Assembly (NCBI GenBank): GCA_019448385.1
Contig: JAGTXO010000023.1
Location: 248,001-312,000 of the forward strand
Source: Diacronema lutheri
Lineage: Eukaryota; Haptophyta; Pavlovophyceae; Pavlovales; Pavlovaceae
Length of the DNA stretch: 64,000 nt
Direction: 5' to 3'
The translations under genes were made by a program, and so were the position numbers. The number at the start of each line of letters is the position of its first letter. Position 1 is the stretch's first letter. Positions 1-11,000 of the stretch are shown here, piece by piece. The notes beneath the pieces are model-generated. The model ran no database searches, was not told where the DNA came from, and saw nothing but the letters and a program-made list of their open reading frames with translations.

Positions 1-472
1 CGCGCGCCCGGCGGACGCGCGTGCCGCTGTGCATTTCGCCTCGCCCAGCTCGCCGCACGGCCGGTGCGCGCGCGCGCACGGCGCGTCGCTGTGACCGCGC
101 GGCCGTGCCAGCTCCGGCCAGGCGGCGCCTTCGCGCGCCGCGCCGCGTGCCTGACCGCGCACTCGCGCGAATGCGATTCGCTGCCAAACTGCCGCACGCG
201 CGCGCCCACAGGAGGCGACCGTCGGGCTTTCACCCGCACCACCGCTCGCTGCCCGCAGCGACCAGCGCGGCCCAGTCCGTGTAGCTCGCTCGCACACTCG
301 TGAGTCTTCACCCGAAGCCAGCCTGAAAGCTGCCCAAACTCCCGGGCGGATATCGAAATTCTGACGCCCCCAACAGTTCAATCAATCAATCGTCGTTGTG
401 ACCGTTTCACCGCACAAACCCTTTTCTGGAGCTCACCTTTCCAGCGCAACCGCCCACGCCTCTATCAGCACC
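1..472. other. Left-edge flank, no gene recognised
   Basis: About 470 bases of very GC-rich sequence before the first gene. Open frames exist on both strands but they are Arg/Ala-rich readings of CG repeats with no recognisable domain. The last 100 bases are less GC-rich, include a short CAAT-type tandem near 377-392, and probably hold the promoter and 5' UTR of the next gene. The sequence shows no TATA box. Confidence 0.5.
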
Positions 473-1377
473 ATGTACGGCCGCAGCACCTACATCTCGC
501 CCACGCCCGCGGGCTTTGTCGCGTCGGCGGAGTTCTATGACTTCGCGCCGATGAGCTGCGTGTGCCTCCAGTGCCTCGTTAGCGAGGACCAGCGCAAGCG
601 CACCTACGCACACGGTGCGCGCGCGCGCTAGCCCGTACGCCCTTGCTACCCACACGCGCGCGCGGCCGCCTCGTGGCGCGCTCGGCCAAGCGCGAGCGCG
701 CTCTTCCGCCGCTCACACCTGCTCGTCGCCACGTCGCTGTCCGCTTGCCCGCGCAGTGTATGAGAACCGCGTCGAGGTCAACATCCCGTTTGCGCCGTTC
801 GCGTGCCTCACGCGCGAGCTCTGCATCCAGGACTGCATTCGCGTCGCGTACTTTGACAAGGCGCCCGCGCGGTCGGGCCTCGCGCCGCCGCCCTTCTGCT
901 GCATCCCGTTCACGTGCTGCGGCCCCCCCGTCATCTACGTCAACACGCCCAAGTGCTGCTGCCTCGACATGAAGACGTGCTTTGGCCAGCAGATCATGTC
1001 TGCGCCGTGCAACTTGTTCAACCTGAAGAGCCTGATCTGCTGCGGTGCGCGCGCGCGCGCGCGCGCGGCACGCGTTCCTCTGCAGTTCGCGTTGGTCGCT
1101 GGCGAGCGCCAGTCCGGCGCTCACCCCGCCTCGTGCCGGCGCGGCCTGATGCGTGCGCACAGGCGCGCCGTGCTACACGTGCTGCGCGTTGCCGATCATC
1201 CCGGCGGTGTCCAACGGCGACAAGTTCCTTTCGGCGATGAAGTACGCCGTCACGCAGTACGCGCGCCGCGTCGACCTGCCCGAGACGCAGGTTGCCATCT
1301 TCCAGGAGGTCGAGGACAACATCTTTGACTTTGGCAAGGCCAAGGGCCTCCAGGAGCTCAAGATGAGCCGCCAGTAG
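473..1377 (+). CDS. Conserved-looking Cys-rich protein, function unknown
   Basis: Exons 473-614, 757-1044 and 1163-1377, both introns phase 1 with GTGCGCGCGC donors and CAG acceptors. They join into 214 residues. The start at 473 has a good context (caccATG). Exon 2 and the start of exon 3 hold clusters such as FCCIPFTCC, KCCCLD, ICCG and CYTCC. This suggests metal binding or lipid-modified, membrane-proximal cysteines. The C-terminal 60 residues are a charged amphipathic stretch ending KMSRQ. No signal peptide or clear membrane segment is visible. The clean open reading across two splices supports a real gene. I cannot place it in a named family. Confidence 0.8.
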
Positions 1378-1753
1378 TTATATACGGCGTCGTCCCGGGT
1401 ACACCGGGGCGCCTCTCTGGAGGCGCTGAGCTCTGCGAGCCATGAGCAAGACGCGCCGCAAATTGCGGCGCAGTCTTGCTGACACCGTGCATAATTGCCC
1501 TTTGCTTCGAGAGCCGCAGTCCGGTGATCCGATGTTCTGGGTTAGGAGGGAGGGGGGGTGTGCGTGTCGCCACGTGGGGCAAAAGGTGCGCATGGGCGCG
1601 CCGAGCCCTCTGTGTGCGGCGAGCCGCTCGTGGTACATGCGCATCGCCCCTTTCGATCCGCGGATTGTGGCAGTGGTCAGGCCACTTTTCGCCAGCTGCT
1701 GTGTAGGCAGTGGAGCTCCTGGACGCCCTTTTCATCTTGGCGGTTCAGCCCGA
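1378..1753. other. Convergent intergenic region with hairpin
   Basis: Gap of 376 bases between the stop codons of two convergent genes. No convincing coding sequence. It holds one strong inverted repeat at 1445-1480, listed separately, and a short G-rich run near 1548-1560. Confidence 0.6.
1445..1480. terminator. Intergenic hairpin downstream of Cys-rich gene
   Basis: The left arm AGCAAGACGCGCCGCAA and right arm TTGCGGCGCAGTCTTGCT are complementary except for one unpaired base, with essentially no loop. The hairpin lies 68 bases after the stop at 1377, between convergent genes. That suits a 3'-end processing or transcription-blocking element. The pairing is read directly from the sequence. 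The terminator role is inference. Confidence 0.45.
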
Positions 1754-2800
1754 TCACTGACTCGCTGGTCCTTCCGATCCTCTGCGTGGAGGGGCCGAGG
1801 TGCCGGGTGAAGGGGCCGCAGCTGTGCCACCACGCGATTCGCCTGCAGCTGCATCGAGCTCGACAAAGACGAAAAAGGTGCCCTCCCAGCAGTTGGACCC
1901 CATCAGCTCGACCGTGCCCGGCGCGCAGCGGCGCGAGAATGTCGGCCCCGCGTACGGGCCGTTGGGAAAGCCCGTAGAGACGGGCGAGACGATCGACTCG
2001 TCGCGCGCCCAGCCGCCGACGCGCAGCCAGCGCTCGGCGCCCGACGCGAGCAGGTGGCGCTCTTCGCTGCGGAAATTGACGAACACGGTCGCGCCGACGC
2101 GCAGATGCAGCGTCCACATGACCGCGGAGCTGCTCGTCCTCCGATCGTCGTTGCACGCCATCAGGTAGAGCGTGTGCGCGCGCTCGGCAAACGAGCCGAG
2201 CGACTCGAAGTGGTACGGCCGGTCCCAGTGACACAGAGCGCCGACGGGCGGCACGGCGATCAGCTCGATCGTCGAGCCCGAAGAAGCGGACGCGTCGACG
2301 GGCAATGCGGCGTGCATGTCCGCGCGACAGAGCGGGCAGTGCGCGCGGCCGCCGGGCGCGCAAGTCGAGACGAGCCAGCTTTCGACGCAGCGGCGGTGAA
2401 AGAGGTGGCCGCACGGCGTCCTACTCACGCCTGACGCGAGCGCGCACAGGCAGATCGCGCAGTCCTCTTCGCTTGGCGTCGCGTCCTCAAGAAGCAGCGG
2501 GGCGGGTGCGCCGTTCGCGAGGGCGTGCTGCGCGCGCGCCGAATCGAACGCCTGTGAGACAAAGCGCTGTGCCGTCGCGAGCACGGCACGCACCGTCGAC
2601 CCGAATGCATCCTCCACCCTCTCCGCGTCGCTACCGCCGCCGTCGTGCTCGTTTCCCTCCTCGTCCGGCCTTTCGCCCTCCTCGGCCGTATCACGATCAG
2701 CGCTGGACGGTTGTGCACGTCGATCCCGCGCCTGATCAGGAGGACGGCCATTCGGCATCGGCGAGCAAATCGAGTCACTCAGAGTTTGGACAGTGAGCAT
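1754..2800 (-). CDS. RING-H2 finger protein, putative E3 ubiquitin ligase
   Basis: Single exon, 348 residues. After a polar acidic N-terminus, a RING-H2 domain occupies roughly residues 112-162. CAIC begins it, CGHLFHRRC supplies the Cys-His-His-Cys ligands, and CPLC closes it. Such domains bind two zinc ions and recruit a ubiquitin-loaded E2. The roughly 180 residues after the RING are unusual. They are rich in aromatic and Gly residues (for example WLRVGGWARDES and GSNCWEGTFFVFVEL) and look like a folded beta domain that I do not recognise, perhaps the substrate-binding part. A second Met at residue 15 could be the true start. Confidence 0.8.
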   Translation of the reverse strand: MLTVQTLSDSICSPMPNGRPPDQARDRRAQPSSADRDTAEEGERPDEEGNEHDGGGSDAERVEDAFGSTVRAVLATAQRFVSQAFDSARAQHALANGAPAPLLLEDATPSEEDCAICLCALASGVSRTPCGHLFHRRCVESWLVSTCAPGGRAHCPLCRADMHAALPVDASASSGSTIELIAVPPVGALCHWDRPYHFESLGSFAERAHTLYLMACNDDRRTSSSAVMWTLHLRVGATVFVNFRSEERHLLASGAERWLRVGGWARDESIVSPVSTGFPNGPYAGPTFSRRCAPGTVELMGSNCWEGTFFVFVELDAAAGESRGGTAAAPSPGTSAPPRRGSEGPASQ

Positions 2801-2875
2801 GCCGCGATCTCACCGCTGAGCACGCCGGACCTCCGCTGCGCACGATCCGCCCCTCCTCACCGCCCGGCCTTACCG

Positions 2876-4139
2876 TCAGCGCCGGAGCACGCCGGACGCG
2901 ACGAGCGCGCGGTAGACCGCGCCGGCGGCGTCCTCCTCCTTCCCGTCGCCGTCGCCGTCGCCGTCGGCACGCGCCTCCGCAGCGTAGGCCTTTGCAAAAA
3001 AGGGGCGGAACTCCTCGGGGCGCATGTAGTGCTGCGCGATCGTGTCGCGCTGGAAGAGTGGGAGTGGCCTGTACGGCCGGACGCCCTCGGCGTGCACGCG
3101 CGTCACGCCCAGCTCGCCGGCGAGCGCGACGCCGACGGGCACGTCAAAGACGCGCATGAAGCGCAGGGCCGAGGCGTTCGGCGCGCGCATCGGCGCACGT
3201 GCGACGAAGACGCCGAGCACGAGGTCTGCGGAGAGCGCAAAGCAGCAGCCCGAAGCAAAAGGCGGGAAAGTGTCGTCCGCCCACTGTTCGAATGGCACGT
3301 AGCTGCGCACGAGGCGGGGGAGGGGGGCGATGTCATCGGCGCTCAGCCGACAGAGGAGACGGTCGAGGCGCGGCGCGCACTGGCGCGGCGCGCGCGGCGC
3401 AACGATTTTGCCGCCTCGTCGCGGATAGGACGCGTGCGCGAGCCGCCGCCCGCGAGGTGCGCGCTCTCGGGCAAGTTCCAAAAATAGCCATAGTAGAGGC
3501 CGCGCGCTGGCAAGCGGTCGGAGCGCAGCTCGGCGCACAGCCGCTCGAGCCGCACGAAGCTGTCGTCGTCCGCGTGCGCCACGTGGGCAAAGTCGAGGTG
3601 GTGCGCCGCCCAGCGGAAGCCGGCGATCAGTTTTGGAAAGAGGTTGTCGTAGCAGTCGTACACGGAGACGCGGAGCACGTCACCGTGCTGCGCCGATTCC
3701 GCGTCGAGCGCCGCCTCCGCCGCCGCGTCGGTCGAGCGGCCGACGAGGAAGCGCATGACGATCGCCGCTGCGTCCACCGCGCTCAGCCCGCCCGGCAGCC
3801 GCTCACGCAGCGCGCGCGCGTACCTGCGGCAGCGGCACGCGGCATAGAGCATGGGCGCCGGGCGCCCGTCTGCCAAGATCAGCACCCAGCGGCGCGCCAA
3901 CGCCGCGCGAGCGCCGCCGCGTCGCGATGGCGCGCCTCGCGACGGCCGTACGTCGCTCTGATCGCGGCTCTGCGCTCTGTGTATATGGCTGCGCTCGAGA
4001 CAAACAGGACAAGGAAGCAGCGCGTGCGCTCGCCCAGCAGCGCGGGCCACGTCTCCGCCGCCGCCGTCGCCATCGCCTCCTCCCCGCTAGGCACACCGAG
4101 GTGGGCGGCCCTCTCGTGCAAGCCCGTCCATGGCTTCAT
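2876..4139 (-). CDS. GT31 beta-1,3-galactosyltransferase-like glycosyltransferase
   Basis: Exons (minus strand) 4139-3886, 3823-3404 and 3302-2876, both introns phase 2. The first conserved block ERRAAIRATYG is the usual GT31 opening. It is followed by MRFLVG, the region containing DCYDNLFPKL, then HADDDSFV, the DxD-type motif that binds metal and nucleotide sugar. Next comes YVPFEQWADDTFPPFASG, matching the family YPPYCSG block. Members transfer Gal or GlcNAc in the Golgi. The start is uncertain: Met codons at 4181, 4139 and 4073 are all possible, and none adds the usual N-terminal membrane anchor. The divergent SPB1 start lies 120 bp away. The intron at 3303-3403 has a GTTGCG donor. Confidence 0.75.
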
Positions 4140-4259
4140 TTTCAACCCGCGCTCCTCGCGTGTGTCACTGCGGTCTGTCATGAACGGTGACGTCACGCGG
4201 GGAGGAGTGCACGAGGCGGACCGCGTGGCTGCCGTCCGCATCGGCCGGATCGGCGCGCC

Positions 4260-6506
4260 ATGGGGCAGCGCAAGGGCGTGGCGAAGAAGCGCCTTGACAA
4301 GTACTACCACCTCGCTAAGGAGCGCGGGTATCGCTCGCGCGCCGCCTTTAAGCTCGTGCAGCTCAACAAGAAGTTCGACTTTCTGTCGGGCGCGCGCGGC
4401 GTGCTCGACCTGTGCGCCGCGCCCGGCTCGTGGCTGCAGGTCGCGCGCGAGTACATGCCCGTGTCGGGCGTGCTCGTCGGTGTAGATCTCGTGCCAATCA
4501 AGTCGGTGCCGCGCGCGGTCACTCTCGTCGAGGACATCACGACCGACAAGTGCCGTGCGGCGCTCAAGAAGCAGTTCAAGGACGTTCGGTGCGACGTCGT
4601 GCTGCACGACGGCGCGCCGAACGTCGGGCAGACGTGGATCAAGGACGCGTACGGGCAGTCGGAGCTCGTGCTTGCTTCGCTCAAGCTCGGCGCGCAGTTC
4701 CTCGCGCCGGGCGGCTGGTTTGTCACCAAGGTGTTCCGCTCGGCCGACTACAACGCGCTCCTTTGGGTCTTCAACCAGCTCTTCGACAAGGCACGCCACA
4801 CGCGCGCGCGTGCCGCGTGCGGCATGGCGCGACATCTTCGCTGTGCTTGCTGCGCCGCGGCTGGCGGGCGTTGCTCCGTTCGCGCCCGCCCGTGCCGCGT
4901 CACCTCACGCTCGGTCTCGCGGGGCGCACCGTCACCGCGGCGGCTTGGCCCGTGCGCCCCACGCCCACCGCGCGCAGGTCGAGGCGACCAAGCCCCTCGC
5001 GTCGCGCAACGAGTCTGCGGAGATCTTCGTCGTCTGCTCGCGCTTCACCTCCGCCAAGATCGACCCGCGCCTCTTCGACCCGAAATGCGTCTTCTCCGAC
5101 CTCACCGAGCTGCGCGCCGCGAACGCGCTGCAGACCAAGGTGGGCTACAAGGCGCCCGCGCTCGGGTACGAGAAGGGCGACTTGACGCTCTACCACACCG
5201 CGCCCGTCGTCGACTTTGTCCGCTCCGAGCAGCCCATCCGTGTGCTCTCCGAGAAGTCTGCGCTCATCTGGCCCGCCAACGACGCCGCGTGCGCCTTCTA
5301 CGACGAGCAGATCGCCACAACGGACGAGGCGCGCGCGCGCTCGCGCTCGCGCTCTCCACCGCGGCGCGCGGCCGCGCCGGCGTGCGCGCGTCGACGGCAC
5401 GTGTCCTTCGCGCTGCCCGTCTACGCGCGCCGGCGCGCCGCGCGAAACTGTGTCCGCTTACGCGCGGCACGCCCGCCTCTCCGCCGTTCCCCTCCCCCCC
5501 TCGCACCCGCCTCTCCGCCGTTCCCCTCCCCCTCGCACCCGCCGGCGCGGAGCAGGTGAAACGGCTGTGCAGCGACCTCAAGGTGCTGGGCAGGGGCGAC
5601 CTGCGCACGCTGCTCAAGTGGCGCCTCAAGATGCGCGCGCGCTGGCGCGAGGCTGCGGAGGCACGCGCGGCGGCCGCCGGCGCAGAGGGCGCGCCCGCGC
5701 CCGAGCCGGCGCGCGACGAGGACGAGGCGGCGCTCGAGGAGCTGGGCGCGCTCGCGGCGGAGGCGAGCGCGCGCGAGCGCCTCGCCGTGCGTAAGGCCAA
5801 GCTGCGCCTGAGCAAGCAGAAGGAGCGCCTTGCCCTCAAGATGGAGCTGCCCGGCGACAGGCTCGACGTGCAGGAGGATGCCGAGCTCTTCTCGCTTTCT
5901 AAAATCAAGGGCGAGCAGCACCTGCAGGCCATCCTCGGGCCGGACGACGGCGCGGGCGTCTCCGCCGACCTTGTCCTCGACGACGACGACGACGGCGCCC
6001 CGCGCACCGCCGCCGCCGCCGCGCGCGCCGCCGCCGCGGCCGAGCGCGAGGCGGAGGACGACGCGGAGTACGCCGCGCGGCTCGAGGGCGAGCTGGATGG
6101 CATGTACGCGCAGTACAAGGCGAAGAGCCGCTCCAAGGCGGCGCAGCAGCGCGACCTCGCCACGCGCTACAAGACCGACGCGCACATCGAGAGCGGGAAG
6201 CGCGCGCGCACGGCGCAGGACGATGACGACGACGACAACGACGACGACGACGATGCCGGCGCGGATGCCGCCGCCGCACGCGGTGGCAAGCGCGCGCGCA
6301 ACCCGCTGCTTCATGGCGGCGGCGGCAGCGACGAGGACGGCGCGGACGGCGCACAGCTCGACAGCTGGTTCGACCAGCCCATCTTCGATGGCCTCGCGCG
6401 CGCGCGCAAGGCGGCGAGCGCGGGCGCGGATGGCGGCGGCGAGGGTGCGCGCGCCGCGCTGGGCGGCTACCAATCCGAGGACGAGGAGGAGGAGGAGGAC
6501 GAGACG

Positions 6507-6544
<38 letters not shown>

Positions 6545-7883
6545 TGAGCTTGAGGACGACGAGGAGGCGGAGGGGGCAGCTGTCCGCGGGTCGCACGGAC
6601 AGAGCCAGCGTCAGCAAAGCGGCGAGCAGCGGCCGCGCGCCACCGGAGCCGCGCTCGCGGGTGCGAAGGCCAAGGCCGGCGGCGCGCGCGCCACGCCGCC
6701 TGCGCACGGCAGCACCGCAGACGCGCTGCCGGCGAGCCGCGCGGCGTCGCGCGCCGCCGCGGCCGCGCGCGCCCTCGCGGCGGGCGGGCCGCTCGCCGTC
6801 GGCTCCGACTCGGACTCTGACGGCGGCTGCTCTGACGAGGAGGTGCCCTTCGCCTTCCACGGCAACGCGCATGCGGCTCGGCAGGCCAAGCTGATGCGCG
6901 AGGCGGAGAAGATTGCGCTCGGCCAGGCGGTGATCCGAAAGCGCAAGCGCGAGGACCTGGTCGACAATGCGTACAACCGGCATACGTTTGCCGACAAGGG
7001 TGCGCCGTGCGCTTGCCGCAGCGCTGCAGCGAGGCGCGCTGCCGCCGCTGCGCCGCTCGCCGCGCCGCTCGCCACGTGGCCAGCCTGGCGAAACGCGTGC
7101 TCGGCGCTCACCCCGGCGTGCCGCGCACGCCTCGCACGCCCACGCACGGCCCGTGCTCGCGCGCGCGCCTCGCCCTTGCCCGCCCCCACAGGCCTGCCCG
7201 ACTGGTTCCGCGACGACGAGCGCAAGGTGACGCGCACCGGCATCGCCCTCGTCGACGAGGCGTCTCTCAATGCCACGGCCGATGCGCTGCGCACCATCGA
7301 CGCGCGCTCGATCGGCAAGGTCGTCGAGGCCAAGGCGCGCAAGAAGCGCCGGATGGTCAAGATGATCGAGAAGGTGCCGCGTTCCCGCGATGCCGCCGCG
7401 CCGCCGCGCCGGGCGCGCGCCCCTGCCGGCGTTCGTGCGGCTGGCCGCGCGCTGCGGCGTGCTTGTCGCCCACTCTCGCCGCCCACTCTCGCTGCGCGCG
7501 CCGTGCTGCGCCCGCGACGTGCGGCGTGTGCGTAGCTCAAAAAGTCGGCAAACTCGATCGTCGGCAAGGACGACATGAGCGAGCGCGAAAAGTCCAAGGC
7601 GATCGAGCAGCTCTACTCCAAAAAGCTCAAGACGAAACGGCCCTCCGCGAAGCTCGTCGTCACGTCCAAGGGCGGCAAGCAGGGTGTCGCGAAGGCCAAG
7701 TCGGGCGGCAAGGGCGCGGGCAGCGGCAGGGTGAAGACCGTTGACAAGCGGATGCTCAAGGACAAGCGCGGCGAGAAGCGCGCGGCGAGCAAGGGCAAGA
7801 AGGGCGGCAAAGGCGGCAAGGGTAAGGGCGGCAAGGGCGGCAAGGGCGGTAGGGGCAGCAAGGGCAAGGGCGGAAGGCGATGA
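4260..7883 (+). CDS. SPB1: SPB1/FTSJ3-type rRNA 2'-O-methyltransferase, ribosome biogenesis
   Basis: Exons 4260-4790, 4978-5328, 5556-6999, 7192-7373 and 7536-7883. The N-terminal RrmJ/FtsJ domain has the SAM loop DLCAAPGSW and the catalytic tetrad K31, D117 (LHDGAPN), K157 (FVTKVFRS) and E192 (SAEIFVVC). In SPB1 proteins this domain 2'-O-methylates the 25S/28S A-loop during 60S assembly in the nucleolus. The middle is acidic with long Asp/Glu runs. The C-terminal domain continues through [16 protein letters not shown] and [17 protein letters not shown] to a Lys/Gly-rich tail. Introns 1 and 2 use GC donors (AAG|GCACGC and GAG|GCGCGC). Only these give the conserved joins DK-VEATKP and TDE-VKRL. 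A large antisense frame here is a composition artefact. Confidence 0.93.
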
Positions 7884-8046
7884 ACCTGAGTCGCTTGGCT
7901 CGAGTGCACGCGTGCACGATTGATTGCGTGTGCACGGGCTTCCCTGCGCGTTCACTTTTCCGCGTCAAATTCTTGTGAATAGAAAATAATTGTCACCAGC
8001 AACCAGGCAGAGGACAAGTTCCGTGTTCGCTGTTTCCTGTGCAGCG

Positions 8047-11000
8047 ATGGCGCCGTTCTTCAAGCTGGGGCTCGTGAGAGGGGCGCCGGGCGCGGTTCCG
8101 GCGCCCGAGCAGCAGCCGCCGCCGCCGCCGCAGCCGCCGCCCTCGGCCCCGCCTACTCAGCTGCCATCCATCGTCCCGGCCGCCATCTCCGCGCCCGAAG
8201 ACGTGCCGCCGTCGCCGGGTGTCGGCTTTGCGGGCTTCTCGAGCCTGAAGTCTCTGCGCGACCCGAACAAGCTGCCGTCGTGCCGCGCGCGCACGCCCAA
8301 TTTTTCTCCCTCGCGTGCGTCGCGCCGCTATTCGCGCGCCGAGCTCGTCGCGCGCCGGCGGTCGCAGCGGCAGACGGTCTTCAACTCAAAGTTCTCGCTC
8401 AACAAGAAGGTGCTGCTCATGACCGACCTGTATGGCGAGGAGATCAAGGTGGCGTGGGAGCTGTCCGTGATGGTCGAGCTCGGCCTCATCCTGTGCTACA
8501 TTCCGCTTAAAGCCGCGCTTGAGCCGCGTCACGTTTCCTCGCCCGGCTGGCTCCTCTTCTTTGAGGTGCTGCAGCTCGTCGACCTGTGCGTCACGATCGC
8601 GCTCGTGCCGACACAGGACCTGGACGCGGCGCCGCTGCGTACCGACGCGATCGCCGACGCGTCGGTGGAGGTGCCCGGTCTGCTCTCTGCCGAGATGACG
8701 CGCGTCTACCTCTCCTCGCCCCACTTTGTGCTCGACGCGATCGGCGCACTCGCGCCGATCGTCGGCGACGCGCTCGGCGCGTACGGTGCGCGCGCGGGCT
8801 CAACGTCGAGCGTGGTGATCGCGCTGCGCCTGCTCGCGTTTTCGCGCGCGCCGCGCCTCTTGCGCGCGCACGAGTATGTGACCAAGTACACCGAGTTCTT
8901 CAACACGCACGACTATTTGCTCAAGTTTGCGGTCGTGCTGCTCGTCTACGCGCTGTCGGCACACTTCTCCGCATGCGCCTTCATCGCGCTCATCGCGCGC
9001 GGCTGGATGGAGGTGGACGAGCTCGTCGCGCGCTGCCCGACCGGCGGCATGCCGCTCTCCGAGAGCGGCGAGTGCTACGCCGACACGCTCTTCTGGGCGA
9101 TTGGCATTTTCACGATGTGGGGCTACCCGTCGAGCTACACGCCCACCACCACCGCGGAGAAGCTGCTCTCGATCGGGATGATCACGACGGGCGCGATGAT
9201 CAACGCGCTCATCTTCGGCACGATCGCAAACTACGTGCAGCAGGTCAGCCGCGACGCCAACCTGCGCACGACGGTGCTCGACGACATGAATGACTTCCTC
9301 GCCGACAATGCGCACCGCTTGCCCTACGACCTGCAGCACACGCTCCGGCTGCACACCTTTTACATGCACAAGAACAAGAGCCTCGCGAACAACGACATGC
9401 TCGCGCTCATGCCCTACTCCGTCCGCCAGGACGTGCGTCGCGTCGCGCGCGCCGTGCCGCGCCGCGCAACGGCGTGCCGCGCCGCGCCGCGCCGCGCCGC
9501 GCCGCGCCCACCCGCGCGCCGCCGCGCCGCGCCGCGCCCGCCGCGCGCTCGCAGGTGGCGTACGCGATGCACCACGAGCTGCTCGAGAGCGTGGCGCAGT
9601 TTGGCCTGCTCCGGCCGATCGCGATTGCGCAGCTCGCGCTGCACCTGGTGACCGCAAACTACATGCCCGGCGACTCGGTGATGACGCAGGGCGAGAGCCA
9701 GGAGGACCCGCAGCTCTTCTTCGTGCAGGAGGGCGTGTGCGCGGCCATCAAGATGGTGACCGCAAGCGAGGTGCGCCGCGCCACTGCGTCGCCGCCGCGC
9801 GCGCAGCCGCCGAGCACTCCCTTCCCCTTCCCATCCCCCCACGCACACGGCGCGTGGGCGAGCGGCCGTGCGTGCGCCGCTGCGTGCGCTGCCGCGTGCG
9901 CCGCAACGCGGCCGCTCCGCTCGCATCGTCGCCCAACCGCACGCCGTGCTCCCTCTCGACACGCCGCGCGCAGGCCATCAACATGCCCGACGCCGTCGTC
10001 ACCGAGCAGATGGAGCACTGGAATATTGGGCGCACGCGCATTCCGACGGCACGCGCGAGGCTCGAGGCCAAGTCGGCGACGCGGAGCGGGCCGGTCAAGG
10101 CGCAGAAGGCGGGCGGGTCGGGCCTCGCCGGGCTATCGCGCCGCTCGTCGCTCGTGCGCGCGCAGCTTGCCGCGGGCGGGCGCAACGCGCCGGCGGTCGG
10201 CCGACGGCGCGCAACGAGCGCTGCGGAAGGCCGCGACAAGCTGCGCCCCGTGTTCGTGGCGATGATGGGTCGCGGCGAGCACTTTGGCGAGATCTCGGTG
10301 CTGCTCGGCGTGCCGCGCACGGTGACGGTGCAGGCCATCTCGCGCTGCGTCCTCCTCGCGCTCCACTCGTCCGACTTTTTGCGCATCCTCGACGACTCGC
10401 CCGAGACGCTGCGCGAGATGATCGCACTCACACACCAGCGGCTCAAGCCGAGGCAGCGCTGGCAGGACAACATGGGCAAGCTGAGCTCGCTCAAGGCTGC
10501 GGTCAGCGGCTTCTCCGCTGGCGCTGCCTCAGCCGCGGAGAGGCGCGGCGGCGCCGACGGCGGCGGCTGCGAGCGCGGCAGTGGAGAAGCCGGGCTCGCC
10601 GCTGTCGAGTTTCTTACGCGCAGCGCGCCGCCACGCGGCGTCACGCTGCCGCAGACGGCGCGCGCGGCGGGCGCGCGGAACAAGCAGGTGCACCCCGTGC
10701 AGCCGCCGCTGCCGCCGCCGCCCGCCGACGCGGCGAGCGGCGGCGCGACCGCGCCCGGCGCGGCCGACGTCTGCGCTTCGGCGCGCGCTCCGCCCACGCG
10801 CTCACCGCTCGCCGCCAAGATCTTCGGCGCCGCGATCGGCGGCACGCGCGGCGCGTTGCCCTCGCCCGCGCACGTGCGGCCGGGCACAACCTTTCGGCGC
10901 GGCGCGCTGCGGCGCGCGAACAGCAGCGCCGACGCGCAGCGGGCCGGCTGTGCGGGGTGCGCGCCCGCGGGTGCAGAACGCCTGTCGAGCGGCACAGCGC

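Noticed and set aside
3343-4050. Reading the GT31 region as separate short genes
   Set aside because: The three frames are joined by in-phase introns that recreate conserved GT31 blocks, so they are one gene.
5421-7955. Very long antisense open frame (844 codons) opposite SPB1
   Set aside because: It is the complement of the Asp-rich and Lys/Gly-rich SPB1 coding sequence, giving poly-Val and Leu/Arg runs. No domain is visible. High GC lowers stop frequency in all frames.
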